Shown here: piece by piece, positions 54,801 through 61,525 of the stretch | Position numbering within the stretch: position 1 is the stretch's first letter | Layout of the letters: the number at the start of each line of letters is the position of its first letter | Source of the DNA: Saprospirales bacterium | Lineage (GTDB): Bacteria; Bacteroidota; Bacteroidia; Chitinophagales; Saprospiraceae | Reading direction: 5' to 3' | Assembly: GCA_002698985.1 (NCBI GenBank) | Contig: PAAY01000019.1 | Coordinates: 1 to 64,000 of the forward strand | DNA length: 64,000 nucleotides | The notes under the pieces: model-generated | What the model was told of the DNA's origin: nothing | Databases searched by the model: none | The model's input: only the letters and a program-made list of their open reading frames with translations | Made by a program: the position numbers and the translations under genes

Positions 54801-55803
54801 ATTCTGAAAAGTCGGAACTGTTGGTGTGACAGGAGGCGCAATCATCCCAGGTGCCGGCATGGGCTCCGGAGTATATTGGGAAGAGCTCTCCATCGTGGGC
54901 CAGGAACTGCGCAGGTGCCCAACCTGGATCGATGGTATGACAAGAAGCACAATCGTGCTCAAACCCTGCTGCCTGGTGATCGGGAGCTTTGGTATCTTCG
55001 AAATTCTGCTGGTGGCAGGCGAAACAATCAGTCGGAGTCATTGAAAAATCACCACCCGTGTGGCAGGCTGCACAGTCATTGATCTCGTGCCCCTTTTCCA
55101 GCGGAAAGAAACTGTGATCTACAACATCGGTACCCCAATCCGGGTCGTCGATGCTGTGGCATTCAATACAATTCGATGAGAAGCCGGCGTCTTTGTGGTT
55201 AGGGTTGGTGGTGTTGTCAAAATCATTCTGGTGGCAGGAAATGCAATCATTGCCGATACGGTCAAATCGAAGGGCAGTTTCTGAAGTATGACATTCGTTG
55301 CAACTCACCGCAGCGTGTCCGCCAAGCAAGGGAAAACCATTCTCTTCGTGCAAATCAGTGATGTTGTCCACCAGCCAGTTGTTGGTGCTGTGGCAGCGGG
55401 TGCAATCGTTGCCGACGGTATTTTGGTGTACATCCGTGTGGCAGGAATTACAGTTGGTTTGGGCTTCTTCAAAAACGAGGCTGGCATGGCAGTCCCGGCA
55501 ATCAAGCATTGCATGCTGGCCGGTGAGGGGAAAATCCGTGCGGTTGTGATGAAAATAGCTGGTGTCGAAAGGAAGGCGCAATCCCGTGGTGTGGCTGATG
55601 GTATCTGTCCGGGCATCCAGTTGCTGCCAATGTGAAAATGGAATCTCCCAGCCTTCGGAATTGTGGCAGGCGGCACAGTTGATCTTCATTTGCTCCCCAT
55701 GCGGATTCTGGGCAACCACAGTTGCCGACAGCAAAAGAAACAGCATGAAGAGTAGATGTCTGTGCAAAATGCTCTGACTTTTTTGAAAAACTAAAACAAA
55801 CAC
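48898..55803 (-). CDS. Giant multiheme cytochrome c with about 91 CxxCH motifs
   Basis: The protein of up to 2,301 residues has a signal peptide ending VVAQ and, by hand count, 91 CxxCH heme-binding motifs and no other domain. The first ten motifs align with the start of the 13-heme neighbour, and the last three (FSGKHEGEW, then CVECH, CIDCH, CYACH) with its end. Between them are repeats of about 75 residues with three hemes, for example CDECHTTEPGW, DGAHADIANDCAACHNGNY and NTCDGCHMDDYN with NPNH. Each unit also has three extra His, enough for bis-His ligation. No lipobox or T9SS C-terminal domain is visible. GTG at 55803, TTG at 55767 or ATG at 55746 may be the start; the TTG gives a signal peptide most like the neighbour's. 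Confidence 0.92.
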   Translation of the reverse strand: MFVLVFQKSQSILHRHLLFMLFLLLSATVVAQNPHGEQMKINCAACHNSEGWEIPFSHWQQLDARTDTISHTTGLRLPFDTSYFHHNRTDFPLTGQHAMLDCRDCHASLVFEEAQTNCNSCHTDVHQNTVGNDCTRCHSTNNWLVDNITDLHEENGFPLLGGHAAVSCNECHTSETALRFDRIGNDCISCHQNDFDNTTNPNHKDAGFSSNCIECHSIDDPDWGTDVVDHSFFPLEKGHEINDCAACHTGGDFSMTPTDCFACHQQNFEDTKAPDHQAAGFEHDCASCHTIDPGWAPAQFLAHDGELFPIYSGAHAGTWDDCASCHTNSSDFSEFSCTICHTNPETDDAHNLVNGYVYENSACLACHPTGDVNDVFDHNSTNFPLTGAHTTTSCIACHSDGYEGTPMNCDACHLTDFNQTINPNHNDLGLSTDCASCHTTEPGWAPASFDIHNDYYALNGAHAIIANDCVTCHNGDYNNTPNDCFGCHHDDYTNATEPNHVAAQFSTDCAQCHSESEWVPADFDHDGQYFPIYSGKHEGEWNECIDCHTNPNNFAEFSCIVCHTDPGTSNEHQGVNGYVFENSACLACHPTGDADLVFDHNSTAFPLTGAHIATECTSCHSSGYAGTPTNCDACHLTDFNQTANPNHVALGLPTDCATCHTTEPGWAPAAFAIHDDYYALNGAHATIANDCAACHNGDYNNTPNECFGCHQADYEGTTDPNHVNLMFAQDCAQCHTETQWVPSTFDHDAQYFPIYSGAHAGEWNECMDCHTNLNNYAEVTCTSCHTNPETDDQHNGVGGYVYESSACLACHPTGDADNVFDHNNTDFPLTGAHLALVCLDCHSAGYAGTPTACESCHLSDYNGTSNPDHNALSLDTDCAGCHTTEPGWAPATFAIHDDFFVLEGSHASIANDCAACHNGDYNNTPNDCFGCHESDYNAATNPDHATAQFPMDCATCHDAQAWSPSSFNHDDYFPFTGAHVAIADDCVACHNGDYSNTPNTCDGCHQTDYDNSSNPSHTALNLPTNCDECHTTEPGWAPATFDIHDDFYVLNGAHANIANDCAACHNGNYNNTPNECFGCHENDYNGTTDPNHSQAQFSTDCTTCHNEDAWVPSTFDHDAQYFPIYSGKHEGEWSECIDCHTNPNNYAEFSCTVCHTNPETDNEHQGVTGYVYNSSACFACHPTGSADDNFNHDNTGFPLTGAHIPLECLDCHANGFAGTPSECSACHETQFNNTSNPDHVALGLPMTCDECHTTEPGWAPATFAMHDDFWVIDGAHLDIANDCAACHNGNYNNTPNTCDGCHQEDYDNSSNPSHTALSLPTNCDECHTTEPGWAPATFEIHDDFWPLLGAHADISNDCAACHNGNYNSTPNDCYGCHDDDYAATTSPNHSANQYPTDCTLCHDENGWSPSSFDHSQYFAFTGAHIPIAEDCVACHNGNYNNTPNTCDGCHQEDYDNSSNPSHTALSLPTNCDECHTTEPGWAPATFPIHDDFYVLNGAHADIANDCAACHNGNYNNTPNTCYGCHDDDFNATTNPDHVANQFPTDCQECHTESEWTPSTFDHSQYWAFQGAHIAIADDCVACHNGNYNNTPNTCNGCHNDDYTATTNPDHVAANFPTDCEQCHSQSAWTPSTFDHDQFWPITGAHLAVETDCNACHQGNYNNTPSTCDGCHQDDYDQTTNPNHPNLSLSTDCETCHTTEPGWAPALFPVHNNYWVLDGAHADIANDCAACHNGNYNNTPNTCDGCHIDDYNQTSNPNHINLSLPTNCDECHTTEPGWAPASFPNHNNYWVLDGAHADIANDCAACHNGNYNNTPNTCDGCHMDDYNQSTNPNHVNLAIPTNCDECHTTEPGWAPAEFPIHNNYWVLDGAHADIANDCAACHNGNYNNTTNTCDGCHMDDYNQSTNPNHVNLGIPTNCDECHTTDPGWAPAEFPIHNNYWVIDGAHLPIANDCATCHNGNYNNTPNTCDGCHIDDYNTTSNPNHVALSLPVDCDMCHTTDPGWMPATFPIHNQFWVLNGAHAAIQNDCAACHNGNYNNTPNTCYGCHADDYNMATNPNHAANQFPTDCEDCHTENAWIPSTFTHSFWPFTGAHIPIQNDCNACHQGNYNNTPNTCEGCHMPEYNTSTNPNHPSLNIPTDCAMCHTTDPDWMPATFPIHNNYWQLNGAHAAIANDCAACHNGNYNNTPNTCYGCHSSEYNNANNPNHSSAGFPTDCQTCHTENAWTPSTWDHDNQYFPIFSGKHEGEWNQCVECHIGGNYSSFSCIDCHEHDDPVELADEHQGVSGYQYSSPACYACHPDGEE
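49840..50760 (-). repeat. 225-bp coding tandem repeats within the giant cytochrome gene
   Basis: Successive units of 225 bases (75 codons, three CxxCH) are nearly identical at DNA level here; for example the stretches starting at 50074 and 50299 differ at only about six of their first 90 bases. Units elsewhere in the gene have diverged more. Confidence 0.85.
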
Positions 55804-55923
55804 TTATTCACAAAAAGCCTATGTGACAAATCTATGACAGTGTTTCATTCTGACATAAAATTGCCACAGCTTTTCACCTTGTTCTTCCCTCAATGAGAAA
55901 ATTCATACCCTGAACGGGAACAC

Positions 55924-57006
55924 TTACTCCTCTCCCTTCGGGTGGCACTGGTAACATGCCTGGCTGTTGTACTGATAGCCGCCAACATCATCGTGTTTGT
56001 CTGCCAGTTTACTGGGATTGTTGTGCTCATGACAATCGATGCAACTGAACTGTTTGAAATCACCAGCTACGGTATGGCACTCGATGCAATCATTCCACTC
56101 GCCTTTGTGCTTGCCACTGAATATTGGAAAATACAAATCATCGTGCTGAGCGAAATCTTGAGCCGGCCAGCCCGGCTCGATGGCGTGGCAAACCGAACAA
56201 TCTGTCGGAAAACCATTGGCCTGGTGATTGGGCGATGTTGTAGCCAGGTAATCCTCTTCATGGCAGGCAAAGCAATCCGTCGGTGTACCCGAAAAAGTCC
56301 CGTTGGAGTGGCAGGCATTGCAATCCTGAATTTCATGCCCACCCGTCAGCGGGAAGAAATTGTGATTGGCAGTGCCGGAAGTCCAAAACCACCCTTCCGC
56401 AGCTACATCGTGACAGTCCATGCAATTGGTGCTGTAACCTGCTGCCTGGTGATCGGGCGAAGTTGTTGCCTGAAAATCTTCCAGGTGGCAGTTGATGCAG
56501 TCGTTCCCTATTCTGTCAAACCGAACCGCAGATTCTGAAGTATGACATTCGTTGCAACTCGCCGTTGCGTGTTGCCCAAGTAATGGAAAACCATTTTCAA
56601 AGTGTAGCTCATCGATGTTGTCCACCAGCCAGTTTTCAGTGGAATGGCAGCGGGTACAGTCATTGCCGACGGTCATCTGGTGCATGTCCGTGTGGCAAGA
56701 GATACAACTCGCCTCGGCTTCTTCGAACACCAGATTGTCATGGCATTCTCGGCAATCGAGATTGGCGTGCTGCCCTGTCAGTGGAAAATTGGTCTCATTG
56801 TGACTGAAGCCTTTCTCATTCCCTGTTTTCGTCGGAATGACCAGCTCTCCCGCGTTCCATGCCGATGAGGCAATGGCCCAACCCTCCGGCGAGTGGCAGG
56901 AAGCACAATCGATGGTCAGCTTTTCCCCGTGAGGATTTTGCGAAGCGACAAACCCATGAAAAAAGCAAACCAAAGCGGCGACAGCAAGAATATTCGGTAG
57001 TTTCAT
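55924..57006 (-). CDS. Multiheme cytochrome c with 13 CxxCH motifs
   Basis: The 360-residue protein has a signal peptide (MKLPNILAVAALVCFFHGFVAS) followed by QNPHGEKLTIDCASCH, and 13 CxxCH motifs. It resembles the cytochrome c3/doubled-CxxCH families. Motifs 1-10 and 11-13 match the two ends of the giant cytochrome, including FPLLGQHATASCNECH, RFDRIGNDCINCH, FPIFSGKHKGEW and a C-terminus CYQCHPKGEE. It is probably the unexpanded paralog. The start at 57006 gives the clean signal peptide. It lies between the 23-heme and 91-heme genes, all leftward. Confidence 0.9.
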   Translation of the reverse strand: MKLPNILAVAALVCFFHGFVASQNPHGEKLTIDCASCHSPEGWAIASSAWNAGELVIPTKTGNEKGFSHNETNFPLTGQHANLDCRECHDNLVFEEAEASCISCHTDMHQMTVGNDCTRCHSTENWLVDNIDELHFENGFPLLGQHATASCNECHTSESAVRFDRIGNDCINCHLEDFQATTSPDHQAAGYSTNCMDCHDVAAEGWFWTSGTANHNFFPLTGGHEIQDCNACHSNGTFSGTPTDCFACHEEDYLATTSPNHQANGFPTDCSVCHAIEPGWPAQDFAQHDDLYFPIFSGKHKGEWNDCIECHTVAGDFKQFSCIDCHEHNNPSKLADKHDDVGGYQYNSQACYQCHPKGEE

Positions 57007-57057
57007 ATTGACTGAGCTTACGGTGCTTGGCTGTGCCACAGTTGCTTCGGCGAAAAA

Positions 57058-58938
57058 TTAATCGCCATGACAATCGATGCATTCAAACTTCCTGATCTTG
57101 TATTCAACCCTTAGTTCGCCATCGATCAATTTCTCTTTATGGCATTCAGCACAGTCTACATCCGCGTGTTTCCCTTCCAGCGGGAACTTCGTTTTGCTAT
57201 GGTCGAACTGGCTGCTGTCCCAAGCCTCAAAACCGTGGCACCGGACACAATCCGTGATGCCTTGTTGCTCAAACTGGCTGCCGTGCACGTTGTCATGGCA
57301 GGCTGAACACGCCACTTCCATGTTGCGGAAGCGACCATGAGGAGTCGGCTCCTCTTTCAGGTGGCACTCACTGCAATTTGTTCGGGCATGTGCTCCCTCA
57401 AGGGCGAAGTCCGTCTGGGCATGGTCAAAGGTCAGTTCTTTGGTCCAGCTATCTGTGTTGTGGCAATTCTGGCATTGCTTGTCAGGATACCACCGGGTAT
57501 CCAGTTCACCTTCGTGAACATCCTCGTGGCAGTCAATGCAATTGGTTCCCAAATTCACAAACGACCACTCTTCTGTGTCAGATAAGTGGCAGGCAATACA
57601 AGGGGTCGCCATGTGCGCACCCTCCAATGGGAAATCAGTTGCAGCGTGCTGTTCAAACTCAAAAGTGCTGGGACTGAATCCATCCACCGTGTGGCATTCG
57701 GAGCAGTCTCTTATTTTGTTTCCTTCGGTAAATGCCCCTTCGTGGTAATCCTCGTGACAGTCGGTGCACTTGGCAAATGGCAAAGGATCCGTGTAGTGCC
57801 CGGAAGTGTGGCATTTTGCGCAATCAACTGCAATGTGCTTTCCCTCAAGAGGAAAATCCGTCATGGAGTGGTCGAACTTGTCCGGATCACCGGAGAACCT
57901 GAAACTCTTTTCATTGTGGCATTCAGCGCAGTTGTTGCCAAAACGCCCCTCGTGCACATCTTCGTGGCATTTTGCACATTCGGAAGTTCCTATACCCAAC
58001 TGATCCTGAAATACGGTGGTGGCAGAAACATAGGTCTCATGGCACTTGAAACAATCCACCTGCTGGTGCTTGCCTTTGAGCGGAAAGCCAGTTGAGTTAT
58101 GGTTGAAACGCCTCAAACCCGACAACACATCCCAGCCTGCTTCGGTGTGGCACTGTTTGCAATTATTTCCCAAATTGCCCTGGTGGGCATCGTCGTGGCA
58201 AGAGTTGCAATTGGTGAAGGCCACATTGGCAAAGTGTTGAAACTCCTCACCATTTCGGATTTCTTTTTTATGACATTCGGCACAATCCACATCGATGTGC
58301 TTTCCTTTTAATGCAAAGTCTGTATCGTCATGGTCAAATTTTGTTGCCGGGGCGAAAGCCTCTGTGGTGTGGCAACTGGCACAATCCGTTCCGAGCGTTT
58401 TCTGGTGGTAATCGTCGTGGCAGTCCAGACAATCAGTGCCCATACCCAGCCAGGTATCTTTCCGCTTTCTGATTTCCCGGTCGGCTATATTGTCGGGCTT
58501 GTGGCATTCACGGCAGTCGGTCTCTTTGTGGGCACCGGTCAGCTCAAAGCCCGTGAGATCGTGATCAAATTTATCTTCGTCAAAATGCAGCATGTCGAAC
58601 TTGCGACCGTGGTGATCACTGTGGCAATCGAAACATTCCTTGTTGCGCACCTCCCTCGATGCATGATACCCCCGCCGGGCATCCACCAGCGCTTTGATCT
58701 CTTTGTGGCAATCCAGACACTTCTGGCTGGACACCTTGTCACCCAGGGAGTGACATTGCGTGCAATTGGACAGGCCCTCCAGGTGAGCGTGTGGCTGCGC
58801 CAAATCTCCCGGTGACAACTGCCCCACTGACCTGCCAATGAGCAGCACATTCAAAACGAGGAATGCACAAACCCATTTTAGAAAAGGTTTGTGCAATCGT
58901 TGACTGCTGTATGGTCTGTTCGATTCTGATACATCCAT
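57058..58938 (-). CDS. Multiheme cytochrome c with 23 CxxCH motifs
   Basis: The 626-residue protein has an N-terminal hydrophobic signal or anchor (WVCAFLVLNVLLIGRSVG, about 22-39) and 23 CxxCH motifs by hand count. Repeated modules such as FDHDDTDFALKGKHIDVDCAECH and FNHNSTGFPLKGKHQQVDC, each broken here for brevity, recur about seven times and alternate with CHEDVHEG or CHDDAHQG segments. It is distinct from the 13- and 91-heme pair but shares the F-x-L-x-GxH grammar. It probably stands between a membrane electron donor and the larger cytochromes. Confidence 0.9.
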   Translation of the reverse strand: MDVSESNRPYSSQRLHKPFLKWVCAFLVLNVLLIGRSVGQLSPGDLAQPHAHLEGLSNCTQCHSLGDKVSSQKCLDCHKEIKALVDARRGYHASREVRNKECFDCHSDHHGRKFDMLHFDEDKFDHDLTGFELTGAHKETDCRECHKPDNIADREIRKRKDTWLGMGTDCLDCHDDYHQKTLGTDCASCHTTEAFAPATKFDHDDTDFALKGKHIDVDCAECHKKEIRNGEEFQHFANVAFTNCNSCHDDAHQGNLGNNCKQCHTEAGWDVLSGLRRFNHNSTGFPLKGKHQQVDCFKCHETYVSATTVFQDQLGIGTSECAKCHEDVHEGRFGNNCAECHNEKSFRFSGDPDKFDHSMTDFPLEGKHIAVDCAKCHTSGHYTDPLPFAKCTDCHEDYHEGAFTEGNKIRDCSECHTVDGFSPSTFEFEQHAATDFPLEGAHMATPCIACHLSDTEEWSFVNLGTNCIDCHEDVHEGELDTRWYPDKQCQNCHNTDSWTKELTFDHAQTDFALEGAHARTNCSECHLKEEPTPHGRFRNMEVACSACHDNVHGSQFEQQGITDCVRCHGFEAWDSSQFDHSKTKFPLEGKHADVDCAECHKEKLIDGELRVEYKIRKFECIDCHGD

Positions 58939-58953
58939 ATTGCGAGGGTTTTA

Positions 58954-59112
58954 GAGCCTGTTTAAATTCCCATCACTTGGCTACAAGCGGCCAATTTTAT
59001 CCTGCACTTCGTTAAATTTTTCGCCGGATTACCCGGATCCGCCTGCAAAATTTGCCTCGTTCAGAATAAAATTTGCTCACTTTCGCTCAAGCATGAAAAT
59101 CTAAACAGGCTC
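58954..59112. mobile_element. MITE-like element with TTA target duplication
   Basis: A 159-base element with terminal inverted repeats GAGCCTGTTTAAATT and, inverted, GAGCCTGTTTAGATT (one mismatch in 15). TTA flanks both ends (58951-58953 and 59113-59115), consistent with a 3-bp target duplication. It has no reading frame and is partly self-complementary inside. A lone end-like AGCCTGTTTAAATTC also occurs at 46262-46276. Confidence 0.7.
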
Positions 59113-60441
59113 TTAACTGGCGTGTTTCCTGACAGTGTACGCGAACCGTTTTGTGATTTCCACCCCTACTTTCTTCAGGAATTGCGTTGGCAATTCACCT
59201 CCGGCAAAAATGTAAACCAAATCGTTTTCGATGGTTTTGGTCATGTCATCGCCAATTTTCATGATGACCTTGTCCTCCTGAATTTCCAGCAAATTTGAGT
59301 TGAAGATCACCTGCAATTTCTGTTCTTCCATGGCCCTGGTGATATTTTCCCTGTTTTTCACTTTCAGGCGGCTGAACGCATCGCGGCGGTAGGAAAGTAT
59401 CACCTGGTTTTGCTCGCAGAGCAACAATGCTGATTCAATGGCTGAATCGCCTCCCCCCACAACGACCACCTTCTTTCCGACAATTCTTTCCGGTTCCAAC
59501 AAGCGATAAGCCACTTTCTGCATCTCCTCACCGGGAATGCCCAGCTTCCTGGGTGTTCCCCTCCGGCCGATGGCCAGCAATACCGTTTGCGTGAGGTATT
59601 CCTTACCAGTGTTGGTGAACACCCTGAAATAACTCCCTTCCGGCTGGATGCTTTCCACTTTAGTATGTTCCGTAATGCTGATGTTGTTTTTGGTAAGTGC
59701 ATCCTGCCAGATGCTCAGCAGTTCATCCTTGCTGGTATCGTACAATTTTACTTTTCCGTACAGTGGCAGGTGCATGGGGGCTGTCATCACGATTTTTGCC
59801 CTCGGAAAATTGAAAACCGTTCCACCCACCGAATCCTGCTCGAGGGTAATGAAATTCAAGCCGTGCTGTTTGGCTGTCAGAGAGGCAGAAATACCTGCAG
59901 GACCAGCTCCTATGATCAATACATCATAAACATTTTCAACACTTTTGAGCCCCAGTTTTGCAATGTTCTCCATGGCCATCTGGCCTTGTTCCACGCAATT
60001 CTTGATCAGGCCCATTCCACCCAGCTCACCGGCTATGTAAATACCTTCCACATTGGACTCGTAGTTCTCATTGACGTGCGGAAGCTCCACACCTCTTTGT
60101 TCTGTCCCAATGACCAGTGAAATGGCCTCAACAGGGCAGGCGTGAAAACAGGCACCATGCCCCACGCAGTTGGAAGCATTGATGAGTGTGCCCCCCCCGT
60201 TCAGGATGCCGAGAATATCCTTTTCAGGGCAAGCCTCGACACAGGCACCAGACTTGATACAGGTATTCAGATCGATGCGGGGGTGAAGGGAGACGGGCTC
60301 AAAGAGACCTTCTTCTTTCGCCTTTTGGATCTTGGCTTCAACTATTTTCGAAGCTTTTTTCTCGCTTCGTAAATAGAGGTAGATGACCAGGCCGCACAAT
60401 AAAATTGCGGCACCATAAATTAACACTTGTTCGAGCAACAT
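59113..60441 (-). CDS. Membrane-anchored Fe-S and FAD/NAD(P) oxidoreductase
   Basis: The 442-residue protein has one N-terminal membrane helix (about 7-24), a ferredoxin-like region with two motifs, CIKSGACVEACP (61-72) and CVGHGACFHACP (92-103), and a thioredoxin-reductase-like flavoprotein domain with GAGPAG (178-183) and GGGDSA near residue 325. Both iron-sulfur motifs lack the usual second Cys (Ser64 and His95 instead). There is no CxxC redox pair, so it is not a thioredoxin reductase. It would move electrons between NAD(P)H and a membrane or cytochrome partner. Its stop codon lies in the flank of the MITE-like element. Confidence 0.85.
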   Translation of the reverse strand: MLLEQVLIYGAAILLCGLVIYLYLRSEKKASKIVEAKIQKAKEEGLFEPVSLHPRIDLNTCIKSGACVEACPEKDILGILNGGGTLINASNCVGHGACFHACPVEAISLVIGTEQRGVELPHVNENYESNVEGIYIAGELGGMGLIKNCVEQGQMAMENIAKLGLKSVENVYDVLIIGAGPAGISASLTAKQHGLNFITLEQDSVGGTVFNFPRAKIVMTAPMHLPLYGKVKLYDTSKDELLSIWQDALTKNNISITEHTKVESIQPEGSYFRVFTNTGKEYLTQTVLLAIGRRGTPRKLGIPGEEMQKVAYRLLEPERIVGKKVVVVGGGDSAIESALLLCEQNQVILSYRRDAFSRLKVKNRENITRAMEEQKLQVIFNSNLLEIQEDKVIMKIGDDMTKTIENDLVYIFAGGELPTQFLKKVGVEITKRFAYTVRKHAS

Positions 60442-60500
60442 AATACAGGGTTTAAAATCGAAATCCTTGTGTTATGCCGCCAGCATCATTATTACAACAA

Positions 60501-60603
60501 TATACCCAAGTCGAAGTAGTTTGGGAAAGCCCCAGCCTTAAACTTCAGTAGGGGTTGGGAGTTTGGGCGGCTTCGCCGCCCAAACCACTTCGTTTTGAGT
60601 ATA
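60501..60603 (-). repeat. Inverted-repeat element, copy B
   Basis: This is the opposite-orientation partner of 24369-24472. Read on the minus strand it begins TATACTCAAAACGAAGTGG, holds a perfect 11-bp hairpin (stem GTTTGGGCGGC, loop GAA) where copy A has GTTTGGTTGGCG, and ends ACTTCGACTTGGGTATA. It reaches to within one base of the cytochrome-b-like gene's stop. Confidence 0.8.
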
Positions 60604-60604
60604 T

Positions 60605-61474
60605 TCATTCAAAAATCCAATGTGCACCAAAGGTGATCGTAACGATGACGTGAATGATCACGATTATCAGCATAATGAGCGCAAAAGGCAAATGCGCAAC
60701 GTGCCAGTACCGGAATAGCTTGTGCATCAATTGCAAATTCTCTATACGGTTGTTCAGGGTCAATTCTTTTTTGATAAGTCTGAGCACCTTGTTTATGTTG
60801 TCCGGCGCCATATTGTTTGACTTGAGAATCGACCTGGCTTCAGCCAGAATTTTTCGTTCTGCAAAAAAGCCTCCAAAGAACTTTTGCAAATAACCGGAAT
60901 CCGATTGCTTTTGGGATTCCGTTATTGCAACAAGCCGTTGAAAATCTTCCTCATTGATTCCATAAGCTCCTTTCAGCATACGCTCCACATCCCCCTTCAT
61001 CTCTTTCACTTCATTGAGCGACAAGGCCCGGCCCTCTATGGTGCGGGGTATTCTGACGTAAATAAATCTTCCGACAACACCGCTGGCCACCACTGCCACC
61101 ATGCTCCAAAAAGCCACTGATACAATCCCTCCAAACTTAAAGGCAGTGTGAAACAAGACCATGACCGGACCCAGCGTGCATAGGAAAATGTGAAATTCCA
61201 GCCAATACTTGAGGCGCCCCCAACGGGCCATCATTTTTGACCGCTTGCGAACGATGTACATCACTACCCCTATCAATATCAGCAAAGTTCCAATGATGCC
61301 CAGTCCATGTCCAAACAATCCACTTGGCTTGAACCAATCGTGCTGAGGGTGATAGAATCGCTCCTCGATGGGTGTAGTGTAATAGGACAAACCGGTGTAG
61401 GCCAGGTAAACGGTCACGATGACAACAATCGAAATGAGTGTAGTCCGGTAAATGCGGTGTGCAACAGGGGTCAT
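60605..61474 (-). CDS. Cytochrome-b-like membrane protein
   Basis: The 289-residue protein has about five membrane helices (near 13-31, 57-76, 95-113, 117-137 and 262-282) with membrane histidines fit for b-type heme: His56 in LFGHGLG, His95 and His109 in LEFHIFLCTLGPVMVLFHT, and His258, His261 and His275 in YWHVAHLPFALIMLIIVIIH. The middle (150-245) is a charged helical cytoplasmic region. It resembles cytochrome b561-type electron carriers and would exchange electrons with quinol and the adjacent Fe-S/FAD protein. The start at 61474 is chosen over upstream non-conserved sequence. Confidence 0.78.
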   Translation of the reverse strand: MTPVAHRIYRTTLISIVVIVTVYLAYTGLSYYTTPIEERFYHPQHDWFKPSGLFGHGLGIIGTLLILIGVVMYIVRKRSKMMARWGRLKYWLEFHIFLCTLGPVMVLFHTAFKFGGIVSVAFWSMVAVVASGVVGRFIYVRIPRTIEGRALSLNEVKEMKGDVERMLKGAYGINEEDFQRLVAITESQKQSDSGYLQKFFGGFFAERKILAEARSILKSNNMAPDNINKVLRLIKKELTLNNRIENLQLMHKLFRYWHVAHLPFALIMLIIVIIHVIVTITFGAHWIFE

Positions 61475-61517
61475 CGAACTGAATGTATTGTAATGATGCT
61501 GAGAGCAATAACAGTGG

Positions 61518-61525
61518 CAAAGGTA
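61518..61525 (-). promoter_or_regulatory. Putative -7 element (TACCTTTG) of the cytochrome-b gene
   Basis: A full match to TAnnTTTG on the minus strand, 43 bases before the ATG. No Crp/Fnr-type palindrome lies at the spacing seen elsewhere. The rest of the gap to 61755 shows nothing I can name. Confidence 0.5.

Noticed and set aside
48916-55082. Many long open frames on the plus strand opposite the giant cytochrome gene, up to about 350 codons.
   Set aside because: They follow the 225-base period of the heme repeats and encode low-complexity Val/Ile/Gly or Arg/Cys/Ser strings. The minus-strand frame is uninterrupted and has 91 heme motifs.
55804-55870. Crp/Fnr-type site upstream of the giant cytochrome.
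   Set aside because: Only scattered TGACA half-sites are present and none makes a 5-4-5 palindrome.
59113-60441. Second thioredoxin reductase.
   Set aside because: The flavoprotein fold is similar, but there is no CxxC redox pair and the N-terminus carries a membrane helix and Fe-S motifs.
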